A stretch of 58,977 nt of DNA from an uncultured SAR116 cluster alpha proteobacterium (GTDB lineage Bacteria > Pseudomonadota > Alphaproteobacteria > Puniceispirillales > Marisalimonadaceae). Shown here in pieces: positions 43,760 through 52,502 of this stretch; position 1 is the first letter of the stretch, and each line of letters starts with the position of its first letter. The notes under the pieces were generated by a model, which did not search any database, was not told where the DNA came from, and saw only the letters and a program-made list of their open reading frames with translations. The stretch is taken from assembly GCA_902592615.1 (NCBI GenBank), contig CACJFI010000008.1, forward strand, positions 1 through 58,977, written 5' to 3'. A program made the translations under genes and the position numbers.

Positions 43760-44695
43760 TTAAATATCCTCTCCTAATTCACATTTAAGCTTTCTAATTA
43801 ATGCAATCATTTTATTTCTTTTTTCTACTCTATTATCCCTTTGATCATAAGGTAATCTATTTCTTTGATCCATTTCTAATTTATTTAAATATTCTTCAGA
43901 ATATTCAGGGACACTATTTTGCTCCCTAGCTAAATTTTGTATACCCTTTCTATAACGAGTAAAAGAATCTTTGATGCCATCTGGTGCGTTTAAATCCATA
44001 ATCTCAAAGGGACCCATGAAAGCCCATCTTATACCTAGTGCGTGTTTTAAAGCTATATCGATATCTTCCATTGACGCAAAACCTCCTTCGTGGAGTCTTA
44101 CTGCTTCGTTAAGAAGAGCACCCTGCAATCTATTTAAAACAAAACCTTCTGCCTCTTTATTTACAGTAATAGCTGCATATTTAGCTTTTTTGTATATTGA
44201 GACAGCTTGTTTAATAATTTTAGGGTCGGTTTTCATCCCGCCAGCAACTTCAACAAATGGAACAATATGGGGTGGCAAAGCGGGATGGGCATTAATACAT
44301 CTATACTTATGTTTAACAAGCTCGGAAATTCTAGAAATTACGAGGTAAGATGAAGATGAGGCAATTATAGTGTTTTCTGATGTTAGTTTATCTAATTGTA
44401 CAAAAACTTTTTTTTTAATTTCTAAATCTTCTATCACACTTTCCTGAACTAACACAGAACCATTGCAAATTTCTTCAATATTACAGTTAAGTTTTATATT
44501 AGTATTTATTTTTACTTCGTCTATATCGGGATTAATTATACGTAAATCTTGAATTAATTTGTTTGATGTTTTCTTGAAACTTGCATAACTATTTTGATTT
44601 GCGTCATATACAAAACATTTAAAACCAGCATTTGCAAAACTTATTGCCCAGCTTGCTCCAATCAAACCTGCGCCACAGATACCTATTTTTTCCAT
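43760..44695 (-). CDS. 3-hydroxyacyl-CoA dehydrogenase family, lambda-crystallin/L-carnitine dehydrogenase-like
   Basis: NAD-dependent oxidation of a beta-hydroxy acid to a beta-keto acid. The Rossmann start ICGAGLIGASWAISFANAG is clear; VQESVIEDLEIKKKVF, SSSSYLVIS and NAHPALPPHIVPFVEV are typical, and the C-terminal domain begins with GFVLNRLQGALLNEA. Length of 311 fits L-carnitine dehydrogenase, L-gulonate dehydrogenase or related enzymes. Abutting the BKACE gene makes a hydroxy-acid oxidation and cleavage module very likely. A terminator (44707-44732) separates it from dctM. Confidence 0.88.
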   Translation of the reverse strand: MEKIGICGAGLIGASWAISFANAGFKCFVYDANQNSYASFKKTSNKLIQDLRIINPDIDEVKINTNIKLNCNIEEICNGSVLVQESVIEDLEIKKKVFVQLDKLTSENTIIASSSSYLVISRISELVKHKYRCINAHPALPPHIVPFVEVAGGMKTDPKIIKQAVSIYKKAKYAAITVNKEAEGFVLNRLQGALLNEAVRLHEGGFASMEDIDIALKHALGIRWAFMGPFEIMDLNAPDGIKDSFTRYRKGIQNLAREQNSVPEYSEEYLNKLEMDQRNRLPYDQRDNRVEKRNKMIALIRKLKCELGEDI

Positions 44696-44706
44696 TTGTT
44701 GATCCT

Positions 44707-44732
44707 AAAAACCGCATCAAGATGCGGTTTTT
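44707..44732 (-). terminator. Intrinsic terminator downstream of dctM
   Basis: A 12-bp perfect stem (AAAAACCGCATC and GATGCGGTTTTT) with a 2-base gap, or equivalently a CAAG tetraloop, begins 9 bases after the dctM stop. The GC-rich core CCGCATC followed by five T on the minus strand makes a standard terminator for the TRAP operon. The structure is symmetric, so it could act in both directions. Confidence 0.85.
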
Positions 44733-44741
44733 GTTAATTTT

Positions 44742-46133
44742 CTATATTAGCCGTGGCAACCACAACGCCATTTCTGGCTGGTATATGACAAATCCTAAGC
44801 CTATTAACTGTATAATCACAAAGGGTACTACACCTCTGTAAATACTTAAAGTTGCAACTTCAGGTGGGGCAACACCTTTTAGGTAAAATAAGGCAAAACC
44901 AAATGGTGGTGTAAGAAATGAAGTTTGAAGATTAATCGCCATTAAGACCAAAAACCACACCATTGTTTCTTTACGACCATCGAGACCAGTTAATTGTGAA
45001 ACATGATCACCAAAATCTAATAAAACCACAAGTGGAGCGAATATTGGAAGAATGATTAAAGTGATTTCAACCCAATCTAGGAAAAATCCAAGTAGGAATG
45101 TCATTCCCATTAAAAGAAATAATAAACCCCAAGATCCAAGACCAGCCTTTTCGATAAGCTCCTCCACAATATAGTCTCCACCTAGCGATCTAAACACATA
45201 CGCGAAACATGTAGCACTTAAAATGATCATAAAGACCATAGAAATAGTAAGACCAGAAGAATGCAAAACACTCCTTAACATAGGTATAGTGAATTTATTT
45301 CCAATTATAGCTAATATAGTTGCTCCAAAAGCTCCAACTGCACCAGCTTCACTAGGTGTTGCCCATCCTAGCAAAATTGAACCCTTGATAAGGACAATTA
45401 ATGCAACTGGAGGTAGAAATGCCTTTAAGACCATTTGAGGTAATTTACCTTTTTCATATTCTAAATCGCCTTCTTTTAGGGCTGGCGCAACTTTTCGGTC
45501 AATAGAACACCATACAAAAATAAATATTAAATACATTAAAGCCAATGTTAATCCAGGAATAACTGCTCCCATAAACAAGTTTCCAACAGAAACCTGCATA
45601 ATGTCAGCCATAATAATCAACATAATGCTTGGTGGAATAAGTATTCCTAGGGTACCTGATGCAGCAATTACTCCAGTGGAAAGTGCATGACTATATTTAT
45701 TTTTTAACATTGTGGGTAATGCTAGTGCTGTCATCATTGTTACTGAAGCTCCAATGATACCAGTCATAGCAGCCAAAACCGTACCCATGACTGTAACAGA
45801 CATAGCTAAACCACCAGGAACTTTTCTAAGTAAAATCTGTGTTGTTCTTAATAAGTCATTAGCAATACCACTTCTTTCCATCATGGTTCCCATAAAAACA
45901 AAGCTTGGTATGGCTACTAATATTAGGTTTTCTGCAGAAAACCCCCACATGCGAGGAACAAAGTTAAAAAACTCTGCAATTTTGAAAACTCCAAATAGAT
46001 AACCTATAAATCCGTAAGTTATAGCTACACCACCAAGTATGAAACCAACAGGATATCCAATAAATAAAAGTACACCCATCGTGAGAAACATAAAAATTGG
46101 TAGATATTCTATGATAATATCAACAAAATCCAT
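44742..46133 (-). CDS. dctM: TRAP transporter large permease subunit
   Basis: Main membrane component of the tripartite ATP-independent periplasmic transporter, with about 12 hydrophobic segments. Typical blocks are IPSFVFMGTMMERSGIANDLL, MTGIIGASVTMMTAL, GTLGILIPPSIMLII and the C-terminal FLTPPFGFALFYLKG. The 463 residues are slightly longer than the usual 425-430. It follows an unknown membrane gene by 8 bases and ends at a strong terminator. It is the last gene of the operon that begins with dctP. Confidence 0.95.
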   Translation of the reverse strand: MDFVDIIIEYLPIFMFLTMGVLLFIGYPVGFILGGVAITYGFIGYLFGVFKIAEFFNFVPRMWGFSAENLILVAIPSFVFMGTMMERSGIANDLLRTTQILLRKVPGGLAMSVTVMGTVLAAMTGIIGASVTMMTALALPTMLKNKYSHALSTGVIAASGTLGILIPPSIMLIIMADIMQVSVGNLFMGAVIPGLTLALMYLIFIFVWCSIDRKVAPALKEGDLEYEKGKLPQMVLKAFLPPVALIVLIKGSILLGWATPSEAGAVGAFGATILAIIGNKFTIPMLRSVLHSSGLTISMVFMIILSATCFAYVFRSLGGDYIVEELIEKAGLGSWGLLFLLMGMTFLLGFFLDWVEITLIILPIFAPLVVLLDFGDHVSQLTGLDGRKETMVWFLVLMAINLQTSFLTPPFGFALFYLKGVAPPEVATLSIYRGVVPFVIIQLIGLGFVIYQPEMALWLPRLI

Positions 46134-46141
46134 AACTGCAC

Positions 46142-46618
46142 CTATGCTTTCTCTTTTTTAATATTATAATTTTCGAACTCTCCAGTATATCTCTGCCAGG
46201 CAACTATCCTTGAAATTCTCCAGCCATATTTAAGTGAGAGAAGAAGTAAACAAACAAAAATAGTCATAGTTAATAAAGATGAATTTTTTATAATCGCTTC
46301 ATAGAAGCAGAATAACACTATAACTGACGGAGCTAAAGAAATTACATAAGATGAAAATAATTCATAATTCCGTATAACACTAAATATCGAATAAATTACT
46401 GAAATAGAAGCAAATAACCAGACATAGTAGATCCAGTTATTACCTTTAAATAATGATAACATTGCGGCTAACCCAATAATTCCGTAAATAGTTCCAACAA
46501 ACACTCCATAAGCAGTCAACTCATATTGAGATTGTGCCAGACTTAATTCCTTGGCTTCAGTTAAGTATGGTGTTTTTTGTTTATCAAAAATATAACCTGG
46601 GACTTTTGAAAACCACAT
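46142..46618 (-). CDS. Small membrane protein in the TRAP operon, function unknown
   Basis: A 158-residue protein with four predicted membrane helices (about residues 35-57, 62-80, 88-107 and 114-132), a cytoplasmic N-terminus and a charged C-terminus ending NIKKEKA. I recognise no domain. It lies between dctQ (40 bases upstream) and dctM (8 bases downstream), where most TRAP operons have nothing, so it may be an extra transporter subunit or an assembly factor. Its hydrophobicity and in-frame spacing argue against an accidental reading frame. Confidence 0.7.
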   Translation of the reverse strand: MWFSKVPGYIFDKQKTPYLTEAKELSLAQSQYELTAYGVFVGTIYGIIGLAAMLSLFKGNNWIYYVWLFASISVIYSIFSVIRNYELFSSYVISLAPSVIVLFCFYEAIIKNSSLLTMTIFVCLLLLSLKYGWRISRIVAWQRYTGEFENYNIKKEKA

Positions 46619-46658
46619 TGCTTATCTCATAGACATTTTGGTAAACGATTTTTTAATT

Positions 46659-47270
46659 TTATTTAGTTTTATCATAATCAAGTACCATAAGATCAAGTTT
46701 CTTTTTATTATCGCCCCATATTACGGCGATTAATTGTATCATTACCGACATTCCCCCCAAGAATAAAAAGAAATATCCAATAGGGAGAAATGTTTTTATA
46801 ATCCATCTATTACTTAGACCAACTAATGAAGCTGATACTTCCTTAATTACATATGAATCTACCATATAAATCCAAGAAAAATATACACAGATAAGTGTAA
46901 ACGGAAGCATAAAGAATATATTACCATAAAATTCAACTTTAGCCTTAGATCGAAAGTTAAAATTTTCTCTAAGAAAATCAACTCTTACATGCCTGTTATG
47001 AGTATATCCATAACCCAAAACCAAACAAAAAACTACTGTATGGAGGTGCCATTCCATTTCTTGCATAAGAGTAGATTCAAAAAAAGAGCCAAAATTGGCC
47101 ACCATCCAAATTTGTATCCAAACTAATTTTCTGGCAACTACATCCCACATTGTAATTATTACTAAAGGTACTAATAGCCATGTACTAGCTCGGCCAACTC
47201 TATTTACAATCTCACGAAGTTTTTCGCTAACTGAAATTAAACCTTCCATATTTTGTTCGGTAAGTGCCAT
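46659..47270 (-). CDS. dctQ: TRAP transporter small permease subunit
   Basis: Four-helix subunit pairing with DctM. Helix blocks begin WLLVPLVIITMWDVVARKL, and the middle region HTVVFCLVLGYGYTHNRHVRVDFL contains the conserved RHVRVD motif of the family. Length of 203 is on the long side. It has a strong GGGGGG ribosome site (complement of 47277-47282). It lies downstream of the internal terminator, so it should be expressed less than dctP. Confidence 0.9.
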   Translation of the reverse strand: MALTEQNMEGLISVSEKLREIVNRVGRASTWLLVPLVIITMWDVVARKLVWIQIWMVANFGSFFESTLMQEMEWHLHTVVFCLVLGYGYTHNRHVRVDFLRENFNFRSKAKVEFYGNIFFMLPFTLICVYFSWIYMVDSYVIKEVSASLVGLSNRWIIKTFLPIGYFFLFLGGMSVMIQLIAVIWGDNKKKLDLMVLDYDKTK

Positions 47271-47352
47271 TATTTCCCCCCAGAAAAGTAGATCACAAGT
47301 AATTTTAATTAACTTATTAAATACAAAATTTCAATTTATTTATCAAAAAAAA

Positions 47353-47385
47353 AGTACACTTGTTACATGAAATAACAAGTGTACT
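47353..47385 (-). terminator. Intrinsic terminator between dctP and dctQ
   Basis: A 13-bp perfect stem (AGTACACTTGTTA and its complement) with a 7-base loop begins 18 bases after the dctP stop and is followed by eight T on the minus strand. It is a textbook Rho-independent terminator, internal to the operon. Partial read-through would give much more DctP than DctQM, which matches the excess of binding protein over permease these transporters need. Confidence 0.85.
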
Positions 47386-47403
47386 CAGAATTAAGAAGTA
47401 TTA

Positions 47404-48462
47404 TTAGTACTTTTTAGCTTTTAGATAAGCTCTTGATGACCAAATGCTATAGTCCTCTCTGAACTTGTTGTAGCTAGCAGTAATCTCTTTGAAAAGAGGG
47501 TCAGAAGCTGATTTCTCTTCAACAACAGCATCCCAAGCTTTTTTGAACTTAGAAATTTCTGAATCAGGCCATGTTACGAATGTAACCCCTTTTTTCTCAA
47601 GCTCTGCCATAGCAGGAACCTGCTTAGCATCAGATCTAACTAAAGCCCACCACATTGTGTCACGACATGCTGTGTTGATAACTGCTTGTTGTGTCTTAGT
47701 TAGGCCACCCCATCCTTTGGTGCTCATTAGAAGCTCACCAATTGATGTTTGCTGATGCCAACCTGGAAAATAGTTAAACTTTGCTAACTGATAGAAACCA
47801 TAACTTAAGTCGTGAGTAGGCATAGAAAATTCCGTTGCGTCAATAACACCTTTTTCTAGTGCTGGATAAATATCTCCACCTGCTAGTAACTGTGTTGACA
47901 CACCTAATTTACTCATAACCATAGCACCAAGACCGAAGAAACGCATTTTCATACCTTTCAACTCTTCAACATTGTTGATTTTCTTTCTAAACCAACCTGA
48001 TGTCTCAGGAGCGTGAGTTAAGCAGTTGAGAGCTTTAAGGCCATACTCGCCATAAATTCTATCTTTTAACTGCTGACCTCCACCATATTCCATCCAACCA
48101 TGGTACTCACTAGCACCTGGACCAAAAGGAACAGCTGTGAAGTAAGAAACTGCAGGGATTTTACCAGCATGGTATCCAGGTGTTGTATAACCTGCATCTA
48201 CTGATCCATTCTTAACAGCATCCCAAACTTCTAATGAAGGTACAAGAGCGTTTGGCTCGTGAAATCTCAACTGAACATCGCCACCTGAAATTGACTTAAC
48301 TTTGTTGGAAAAATATACAGCAGCTTCGCCATTAATTGCGACCTGGCTACCCCACGTGCTTTGCATTTTCCATCGTAGCTTGTCAGCATTTGCTGAAACA
48401 GCTACTAAACTAGTTGCAGCTAAAGCTACAGCGCCTACAAATAGGCTTGATTTGAATTTCAT
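47404..48462 (-). CDS. dctP: TRAP transporter substrate-binding protein, TakP/DctP family
   Basis: Periplasmic solute receptor. A signal peptide ends near SANADK, and the mature protein has the two-domain pattern of DctP receptors, with ligand-binding arginine in MKMRFFGLGA and the long hinge region KGVIDATEFSMP. Subfamily features such as LRWKMQSTWGSQ and FHEPNALVPSLEVWDAV resemble the 2-oxoacid/TakP group, so the substrate may be a 2-oxoacid or carboxylate, but this is uncertain. GC content is higher than in the surrounding genes, consistent with high expression. A GGGAGGA site precedes the ATG. Confidence 0.93.
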   Translation of the reverse strand: MKFKSSLFVGAVALAATSLVAVSANADKLRWKMQSTWGSQVAINGEAAVYFSNKVKSISGGDVQLRFHEPNALVPSLEVWDAVKNGSVDAGYTTPGYHAGKIPAVSYFTAVPFGPGASEYHGWMEYGGGQQLKDRIYGEYGLKALNCLTHAPETSGWFRKKINNVEELKGMKMRFFGLGAMVMSKLGVSTQLLAGGDIYPALEKGVIDATEFSMPTHDLSYGFYQLAKFNYFPGWHQQTSIGELLMSTKGWGGLTKTQQAVINTACRDTMWWALVRSDAKQVPAMAELEKKGVTFVTWPDSEISKFKKAWDAVVEEKSASDPLFKEITASYNKFREDYSIWSSRAYLKAKKY

Positions 48463-48826
48463 GAAATTCCTCCCTAGTATTGTAATAGGCTGTAATGAAC
48501 TTATAAAAATAACTCAATAAGCCAAAATAAAAGAAACATTTGTTTCTCAACTGATTCGTATCTTTCTTAATAATTTCAATAAAGGCAAGAAAAAACTTAT
48601 AAAATTTCAATTATTTTTTTTTGCTTGACAGACTTTGTTTTAATATTGCCTAAATTATGTTCTAGTGTAATTATAAAATATATTTTGATTAAATTTCAGA
48701 CAGATTTAATTAAAAGTAACACTTGTTTTTTAGTTAATAAAAATTAAGAGAGTTGTACCTACAAGTTATTGATTATTAATAATTTTTTATAAAAACTAAA
48801 ATTTTGGTTGCAATATTATGGTTGAT
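48463..48826. promoter_or_regulatory. 364-base gene-free region upstream of dctP
   Basis: AT-rich spacer between the dctP start and the uronate-dehydrogenase-like stop, both genes on minus. I found no reading frame with a ribosome site, no tRNA-like segment and no other known RNA. It should hold the TRAP promoter; the palindrome at 48532-48547 is the only clear element, about 70-85 bases upstream of the dctP start. Confidence 0.5.
48532..48547. promoter_or_regulatory. 16-base inverted repeat upstream of dctP, candidate operator
   Basis: Arms AGAAACA and TGTTTCT are exact complements around TT. It is the best palindrome in the dctP upstream region and is positioned like an activator or repressor site. 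No regulator gene is adjacent, so the binding protein is unknown. Confidence 0.4.
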
Positions 48827-49636
48827 CTAATCATCAAAGTGACCTGAAGATGCAAAATAACCACCATGAGTTGTAACTAGAGAATCTGTAGAATCAATAA
48901 ATCCATCTTTTTTTTCAATTAAACTTCTGAATTCTTCTGCATTATCTTTTGGCTTATAACCAATGTGTTTGGCATGTTTGTTATCGATTAGCACCGAATC
49001 GTTATTTGATACTCCAAAAATTACAGAGTGTTGTACATTAGGGCTATTTATACACGCAATAATAAGACTCCTCAAATCATCATAACTTAACCATGTTGAG
49101 AGCATTCTATGATCTTTAGGCTCAGGAACACATGAGTAAATTCTTACAGACACAGTTTCTAGTTTGTATTTGTCCCAATAATACTGAGCCAAGGACTCTC
49201 CAAAGACCTTTGACAAACCATAATTGCTATCTGGTCTAGGCATTGCTTTACTATCTATAACTTCGGATCTTGGATAAAAACCAACTGTATGAACTGAACT
49301 AGCCCAAATAACTCTTTTAATTTTATTTTTTCTGCATGCCTCATATAAATTATACATGCCTATAATGTTTGAATTTAAAACGTTATCCCAAGAACCTTCT
49401 ATACTTTGACCACCCATATGAACTATGCAGTCTATATCTTTTGTTAATTTTAATATTGATTCTGTTGAAGCAAGATCAGCAATTTCAACTACCTCATTAT
49501 GAAATTTTTTTTCTAAATTTACCTTGTCAGAAATTTTAAGAAAAACACATTCTTTAGATAATGTTTCCCTTAGTTGATTGCCTAAGGCTCCAGCTGCACC
49601 GGTTAAAAGAATATTTTTATATTTATATTTAGACAA
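48827..49636 (-). CDS. NAD-dependent epimerase/dehydratase, uronate dehydrogenase-like
   Basis: Extended SDR with Rossmann motif LTGAAGALGNQL, catalytic YxxxK in SNYGLSKVFGE, and HTVGFYPRSEVID, which matches the uronate dehydrogenase signature; the segment RMLSTWLSYDDLRSLI is also typical of that family. It may oxidise a hexuronic acid to an aldaro-lactone. Length of 269 fits. The TRAP operon downstream could import such acids, but that link is inference. It abuts the EamA gene upstream. Confidence 0.85.
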   Translation of the reverse strand: MSKYKYKNILLTGAAGALGNQLRETLSKECVFLKISDKVNLEKKFHNEVVEIADLASTESILKLTKDIDCIVHMGGQSIEGSWDNVLNSNIIGMYNLYEACRKNKIKRVIWASSVHTVGFYPRSEVIDSKAMPRPDSNYGLSKVFGESLAQYYWDKYKLETVSVRIYSCVPEPKDHRMLSTWLSYDDLRSLIIACINSPNVQHSVIFGVSNNDSVLIDNKHAKHIGYKPKDNAEEFRSLIEKKDGFIDSTDSLVTTHGGYFASSGHFDD

Positions 49637-50530
49637 TTAATTAATCCCCTCATTAATTTGGTTTTTTATATATTCTCTCCAAAAAGTGAATAGCCCTGCT
49701 AAAATTACAATTAATGATCCTAAAACTATTTCACTCTCCAGTTTCTCATTAAACATTAATACACCAATTATAGAAACAAAAACTAACTGTAGATATGTAA
49801 ATGGCTGTAATATTGAAGCCTCACTATGTTTGAAAGCATTTATCATCAAAAAATGCCCTCCAGCTCCAAGCATGCAAACTAATAACAACCATATCCAATG
49901 CGCGTTATCAACCGGTGTGTAAAAGAAAGGCCCTACAGAACCTAATATTACAAATCCTGTGATACCAGTATAAAAAAGACTAGTGTCAGGACTATCTTCA
50001 CTAGAAACGTATCTTGTTAAAATTTGATAGATAGCGAATGCAATTGCACACCCCAATGCTAATAGAGATAAGGGGTCAAAGACTTTAGTACCTGGCCGAA
50101 GCATAATTAAGATACCTATGAAGCCAATCAAAATTGCACTCCACCTTCTCCAACCTACTTTTTCTCCTAAAAAAATTACTGATAATGCCGCAACTATTAA
50201 AGGACAACTTGCAAAAATAGCATGTGTCTCTATTAGACCAATTTTTAAAAAAAGATAATGAGCAAAACACATCTCTACAGCAAGAATAGTACCTCTTAAA
50301 ATTTGGATTAGTTTAAACTTACTTTTTGAAACAAAAATAACACTTTTGTTTCCTTTAGTGTTAATTGATATTACAAATAGAAATAAGAAGAAATATCGAA
50401 ACATATTTATTGCTATTACATTATAATAGTCTGTTAGGTATCTTGTTACCCCATCCATTACAGACAAACATGATACAGCAGCAATTATAGATAATATGCC
50501 CTTTGCATTTGAAGAAATATTTAAGGGCAT
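49637..50530 (-). CDS. EamA/DMT family transporter
   Basis: Ten predicted membrane helices in 297 residues, in two EamA repeats: the first begins GILSIIAAVSCLSVMDGVTR, the second GCAIAFAIYQILTRYVS. Family member of the drug/metabolite exporters; substrate not predictable. It lies directly upstream of the uronate-dehydrogenase-like gene with no spacer, in a minus-strand run of four genes (esterase, epimerase, EamA, dehydrogenase). Confidence 0.9.
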   Translation of the reverse strand: MPLNISSNAKGILSIIAAVSCLSVMDGVTRYLTDYYNVIAINMFRYFFLFLFVISINTKGNKSVIFVSKSKFKLIQILRGTILAVEMCFAHYLFLKIGLIETHAIFASCPLIVAALSVIFLGEKVGWRRWSAILIGFIGILIMLRPGTKVFDPLSLLALGCAIAFAIYQILTRYVSSEDSPDTSLFYTGITGFVILGSVGPFFYTPVDNAHWIWLLLVCMLGAGGHFLMINAFKHSEASILQPFTYLQLVFVSIIGVLMFNEKLESEIVLGSLIVILAGLFTFWREYIKNQINEGIN

Positions 50531-50553
50531 AGTCTATTTTTTCTTTCAAAGTT

Positions 50554-51438
50554 TTAATAAAAATCGATTGTCCTTTTAATCCCATCTTCAAGGGAAGTAA
50601 ACTTAAATTTTTTAAAAATGTTAGAGGGCTCATTTCCTCGTATTTCATCTACTACACTTAATGGATTGCCTTTGATACCTATACTCGCCAGTGGTATATT
50701 TTTTTTAATTAAATTTATAAAATGGCTAACATCGGTTGTTATTCCGTTTATATTAATAGTTAATGCACCTAAGGGAATTTGATCTATTGATATTTCAACT
50801 AAATCCGCAACATCTTGAACATAAACAAAACCTGCCTTGCCTGAAAAGTTTACAGTGTAACTATCTCCTAGTTTTGCCGCCTTGCAGGCTAAGGTTACTG
50901 CTGCAGTTCCCCCAACTTCTCTTCCTGGCCCATAAATTACATATGGCCTAATTCCAACACTTGAAATTCCAGATTCATTAAAATACGCCCTTGCAACCCC
51001 CTCAACCGCCAACTTATATGCACCGTAATGAGTTTCTGGAAATGGGTTATAATGATCTTTTAGCCCAAAAACACCTGCACTGCTTGCATAAACTAAAAAC
51101 TTAATATTATTTTTTTTCAAAGCTTCAAAAACATTAATTGAGCCGAGGAGATTTACTTTGGCACCTAAAATAGGGTTTGAACTACAATCTGGGGTCATTA
51201 ACCCAGCTAAATTTATAACATGGTCCATATTATTTGTTGCTTCTTGGACCTGGTTATAATTTGTTATATCACCATTAATAAATTTGATTTTATTAATATC
51301 CTCACCAACAACAAGGCTGACTAATTTTTTTTTTATTTTTAAGTCAAAAATTGAAACACTATAACCCTTTTTTAAAAATGCTCTTACTATCCAGCTTCCT
51401 AAAAAACCACATCCTCCAAAAATAATTACTTTTTCCAT
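50554..51438 (-). CDS. NAD-dependent epimerase/dehydratase
   Basis: Extended SDR of 294 residues. The cofactor motif is IIFGGCGFLGSWIV, the catalytic tyrosine-lysine pair is in HYGAYKLAVEG, and YASSAGVFG supplies the active-site serine. It is a distinct subfamily from the downstream uronate-dehydrogenase-like protein. The substrate cannot be determined. It abuts the esterase gene with no spacer and is 23 bases upstream of the EamA gene. Confidence 0.9.
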   Translation of the reverse strand: MEKVIIFGGCGFLGSWIVRAFLKKGYSVSIFDLKIKKKLVSLVVGEDINKIKFINGDITNYNQVQEATNNMDHVINLAGLMTPDCSSNPILGAKVNLLGSINVFEALKKNNIKFLVYASSAGVFGLKDHYNPFPETHYGAYKLAVEGVARAYFNESGISSVGIRPYVIYGPGREVGGTAAVTLACKAAKLGDSYTVNFSGKAGFVYVQDVADLVEISIDQIPLGALTININGITTDVSHFINLIKKNIPLASIGIKGNPLSVVDEIRGNEPSNIFKKFKFTSLEDGIKRTIDFY

Positions 51439-52395
51439 TTAACCTCTCTTATTCAATACCATTGAATTAGCAGCCTTTCCTATTTCTTTTATACATTCAG
51501 CAGCTTTAGGAAAATGTGCAGAATTGGACAAAAAACCATGAATCTGACCAGGATATAATTTAAAAGTCACTTTATTGCCAAAGGCCTTTAATCTGCTTGT
51601 GTAAGCTATTCCTTCATCTAGCAAAGGATCCAATCCTGCCGCAAAGATAAATGTTTCAGGTAGATTATATAAATCCTTGGCAAAAAGCGGTGATGCTTCC
51701 CAGTTAACTGCATCATTACTTGAATTAAGATAATGTTTAACGAAATAGTCCATAGTATCAAAAGTTAAAGTCATGCCTTCTAGAAAAATATCCATAGATC
51801 TCATCGTTAGCGTTAGATCGACACAAGGATATACTAACAACTGACCTCTTATCGGAATTACCTTTTTATCCCTTGAGTTAATACTCAAAACAGTTGCCAA
51901 ATTACCACCAGCGCTGTCACCACATACGAAAATATTTTTAAGATCAATAAAAAATTCTTTTTCAAAATTTACAAGGCTATTTAGAACATCCTTAACCTCT
52001 TCTACCGCATAGGGAAACTTATATTCTGGAGACAAACTATAATCCACAGCCACAACAATCATTTGAGACGCTAAGCAAATTGATCTACATGTAAAGTCAT
52101 GAGTATCTAAATCACCCATGACAAATCCACCTCCATGAAAGAAAACTATAATTGGAATTTTAGTTTTTTTATTGAAGTTATTTGGAAAATAAAATCTTAA
52201 TTTAACATCTTTGTTAAAGCGGTTTTTTATTTTTAAATTTTCTACATCATGAACTTTTGGAGGTGTTAAATTATCTTCCTTTAACTGCCTCAAACGTTCA
52301 ATTCTTAATTGTACTGGATCTAATAAATGATGTAATTTTGAATTATTTTTAATACGATTTTTTAAAAAAATATCAGTTTCTTTATCAATTATCAT
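51439..52395 (-). CDS. Alpha/beta hydrolase, hormone-sensitive lipase-type esterase
   Basis: Family IV esterase with the oxyanion HGGG motif in VFFHGGGFVMGD and the nucleophile GDSAGG. The acid residue lies in GLDPLLDEG and the histidine in PGQIHGF. Length of 318 is typical. It is the first gene of the minus-strand run, divergent from the DapA-family gene over 107 bases; it might hydrolyse a lactone or ester to feed the pathway. Confidence 0.92.
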   Translation of the reverse strand: MIIDKETDIFLKNRIKNNSKLHHLLDPVQLRIERLRQLKEDNLTPPKVHDVENLKIKNRFNKDVKLRFYFPNNFNKKTKIPIIVFFHGGGFVMGDLDTHDFTCRSICLASQMIVVAVDYSLSPEYKFPYAVEEVKDVLNSLVNFEKEFFIDLKNIFVCGDSAGGNLATVLSINSRDKKVIPIRGQLLVYPCVDLTLTMRSMDIFLEGMTLTFDTMDYFVKHYLNSSNDAVNWEASPLFAKDLYNLPETFIFAAGLDPLLDEGIAYTSRLKAFGNKVTFKLYPGQIHGFLSNSAHFPKAAECIKEIGKAANSMVLNKRG

Positions 52396-52502
52396 TGATC
52401 TATATTTTCCTATACTGATTTGTTGTGTTCTTTTAGCTTTATATTTTTAATAAAGTTTATTTATAATAAAAAATCTAGTGAATTTTTTTTAAGGAGAAAA
52501 GC

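Noticed and set aside
48625-48660. TTGACA at 48625-48630 as a plus-strand promoter
   Set aside because: No acceptable -10 lies 16-18 bases downstream, and no plus-strand gene follows.
52437-52455. Hairpin CTTTAT/ATAAAG in the divergent region before the DapA-family gene
   Set aside because: Six weak AT pairs with a 7-base loop are expected by chance at this base composition.
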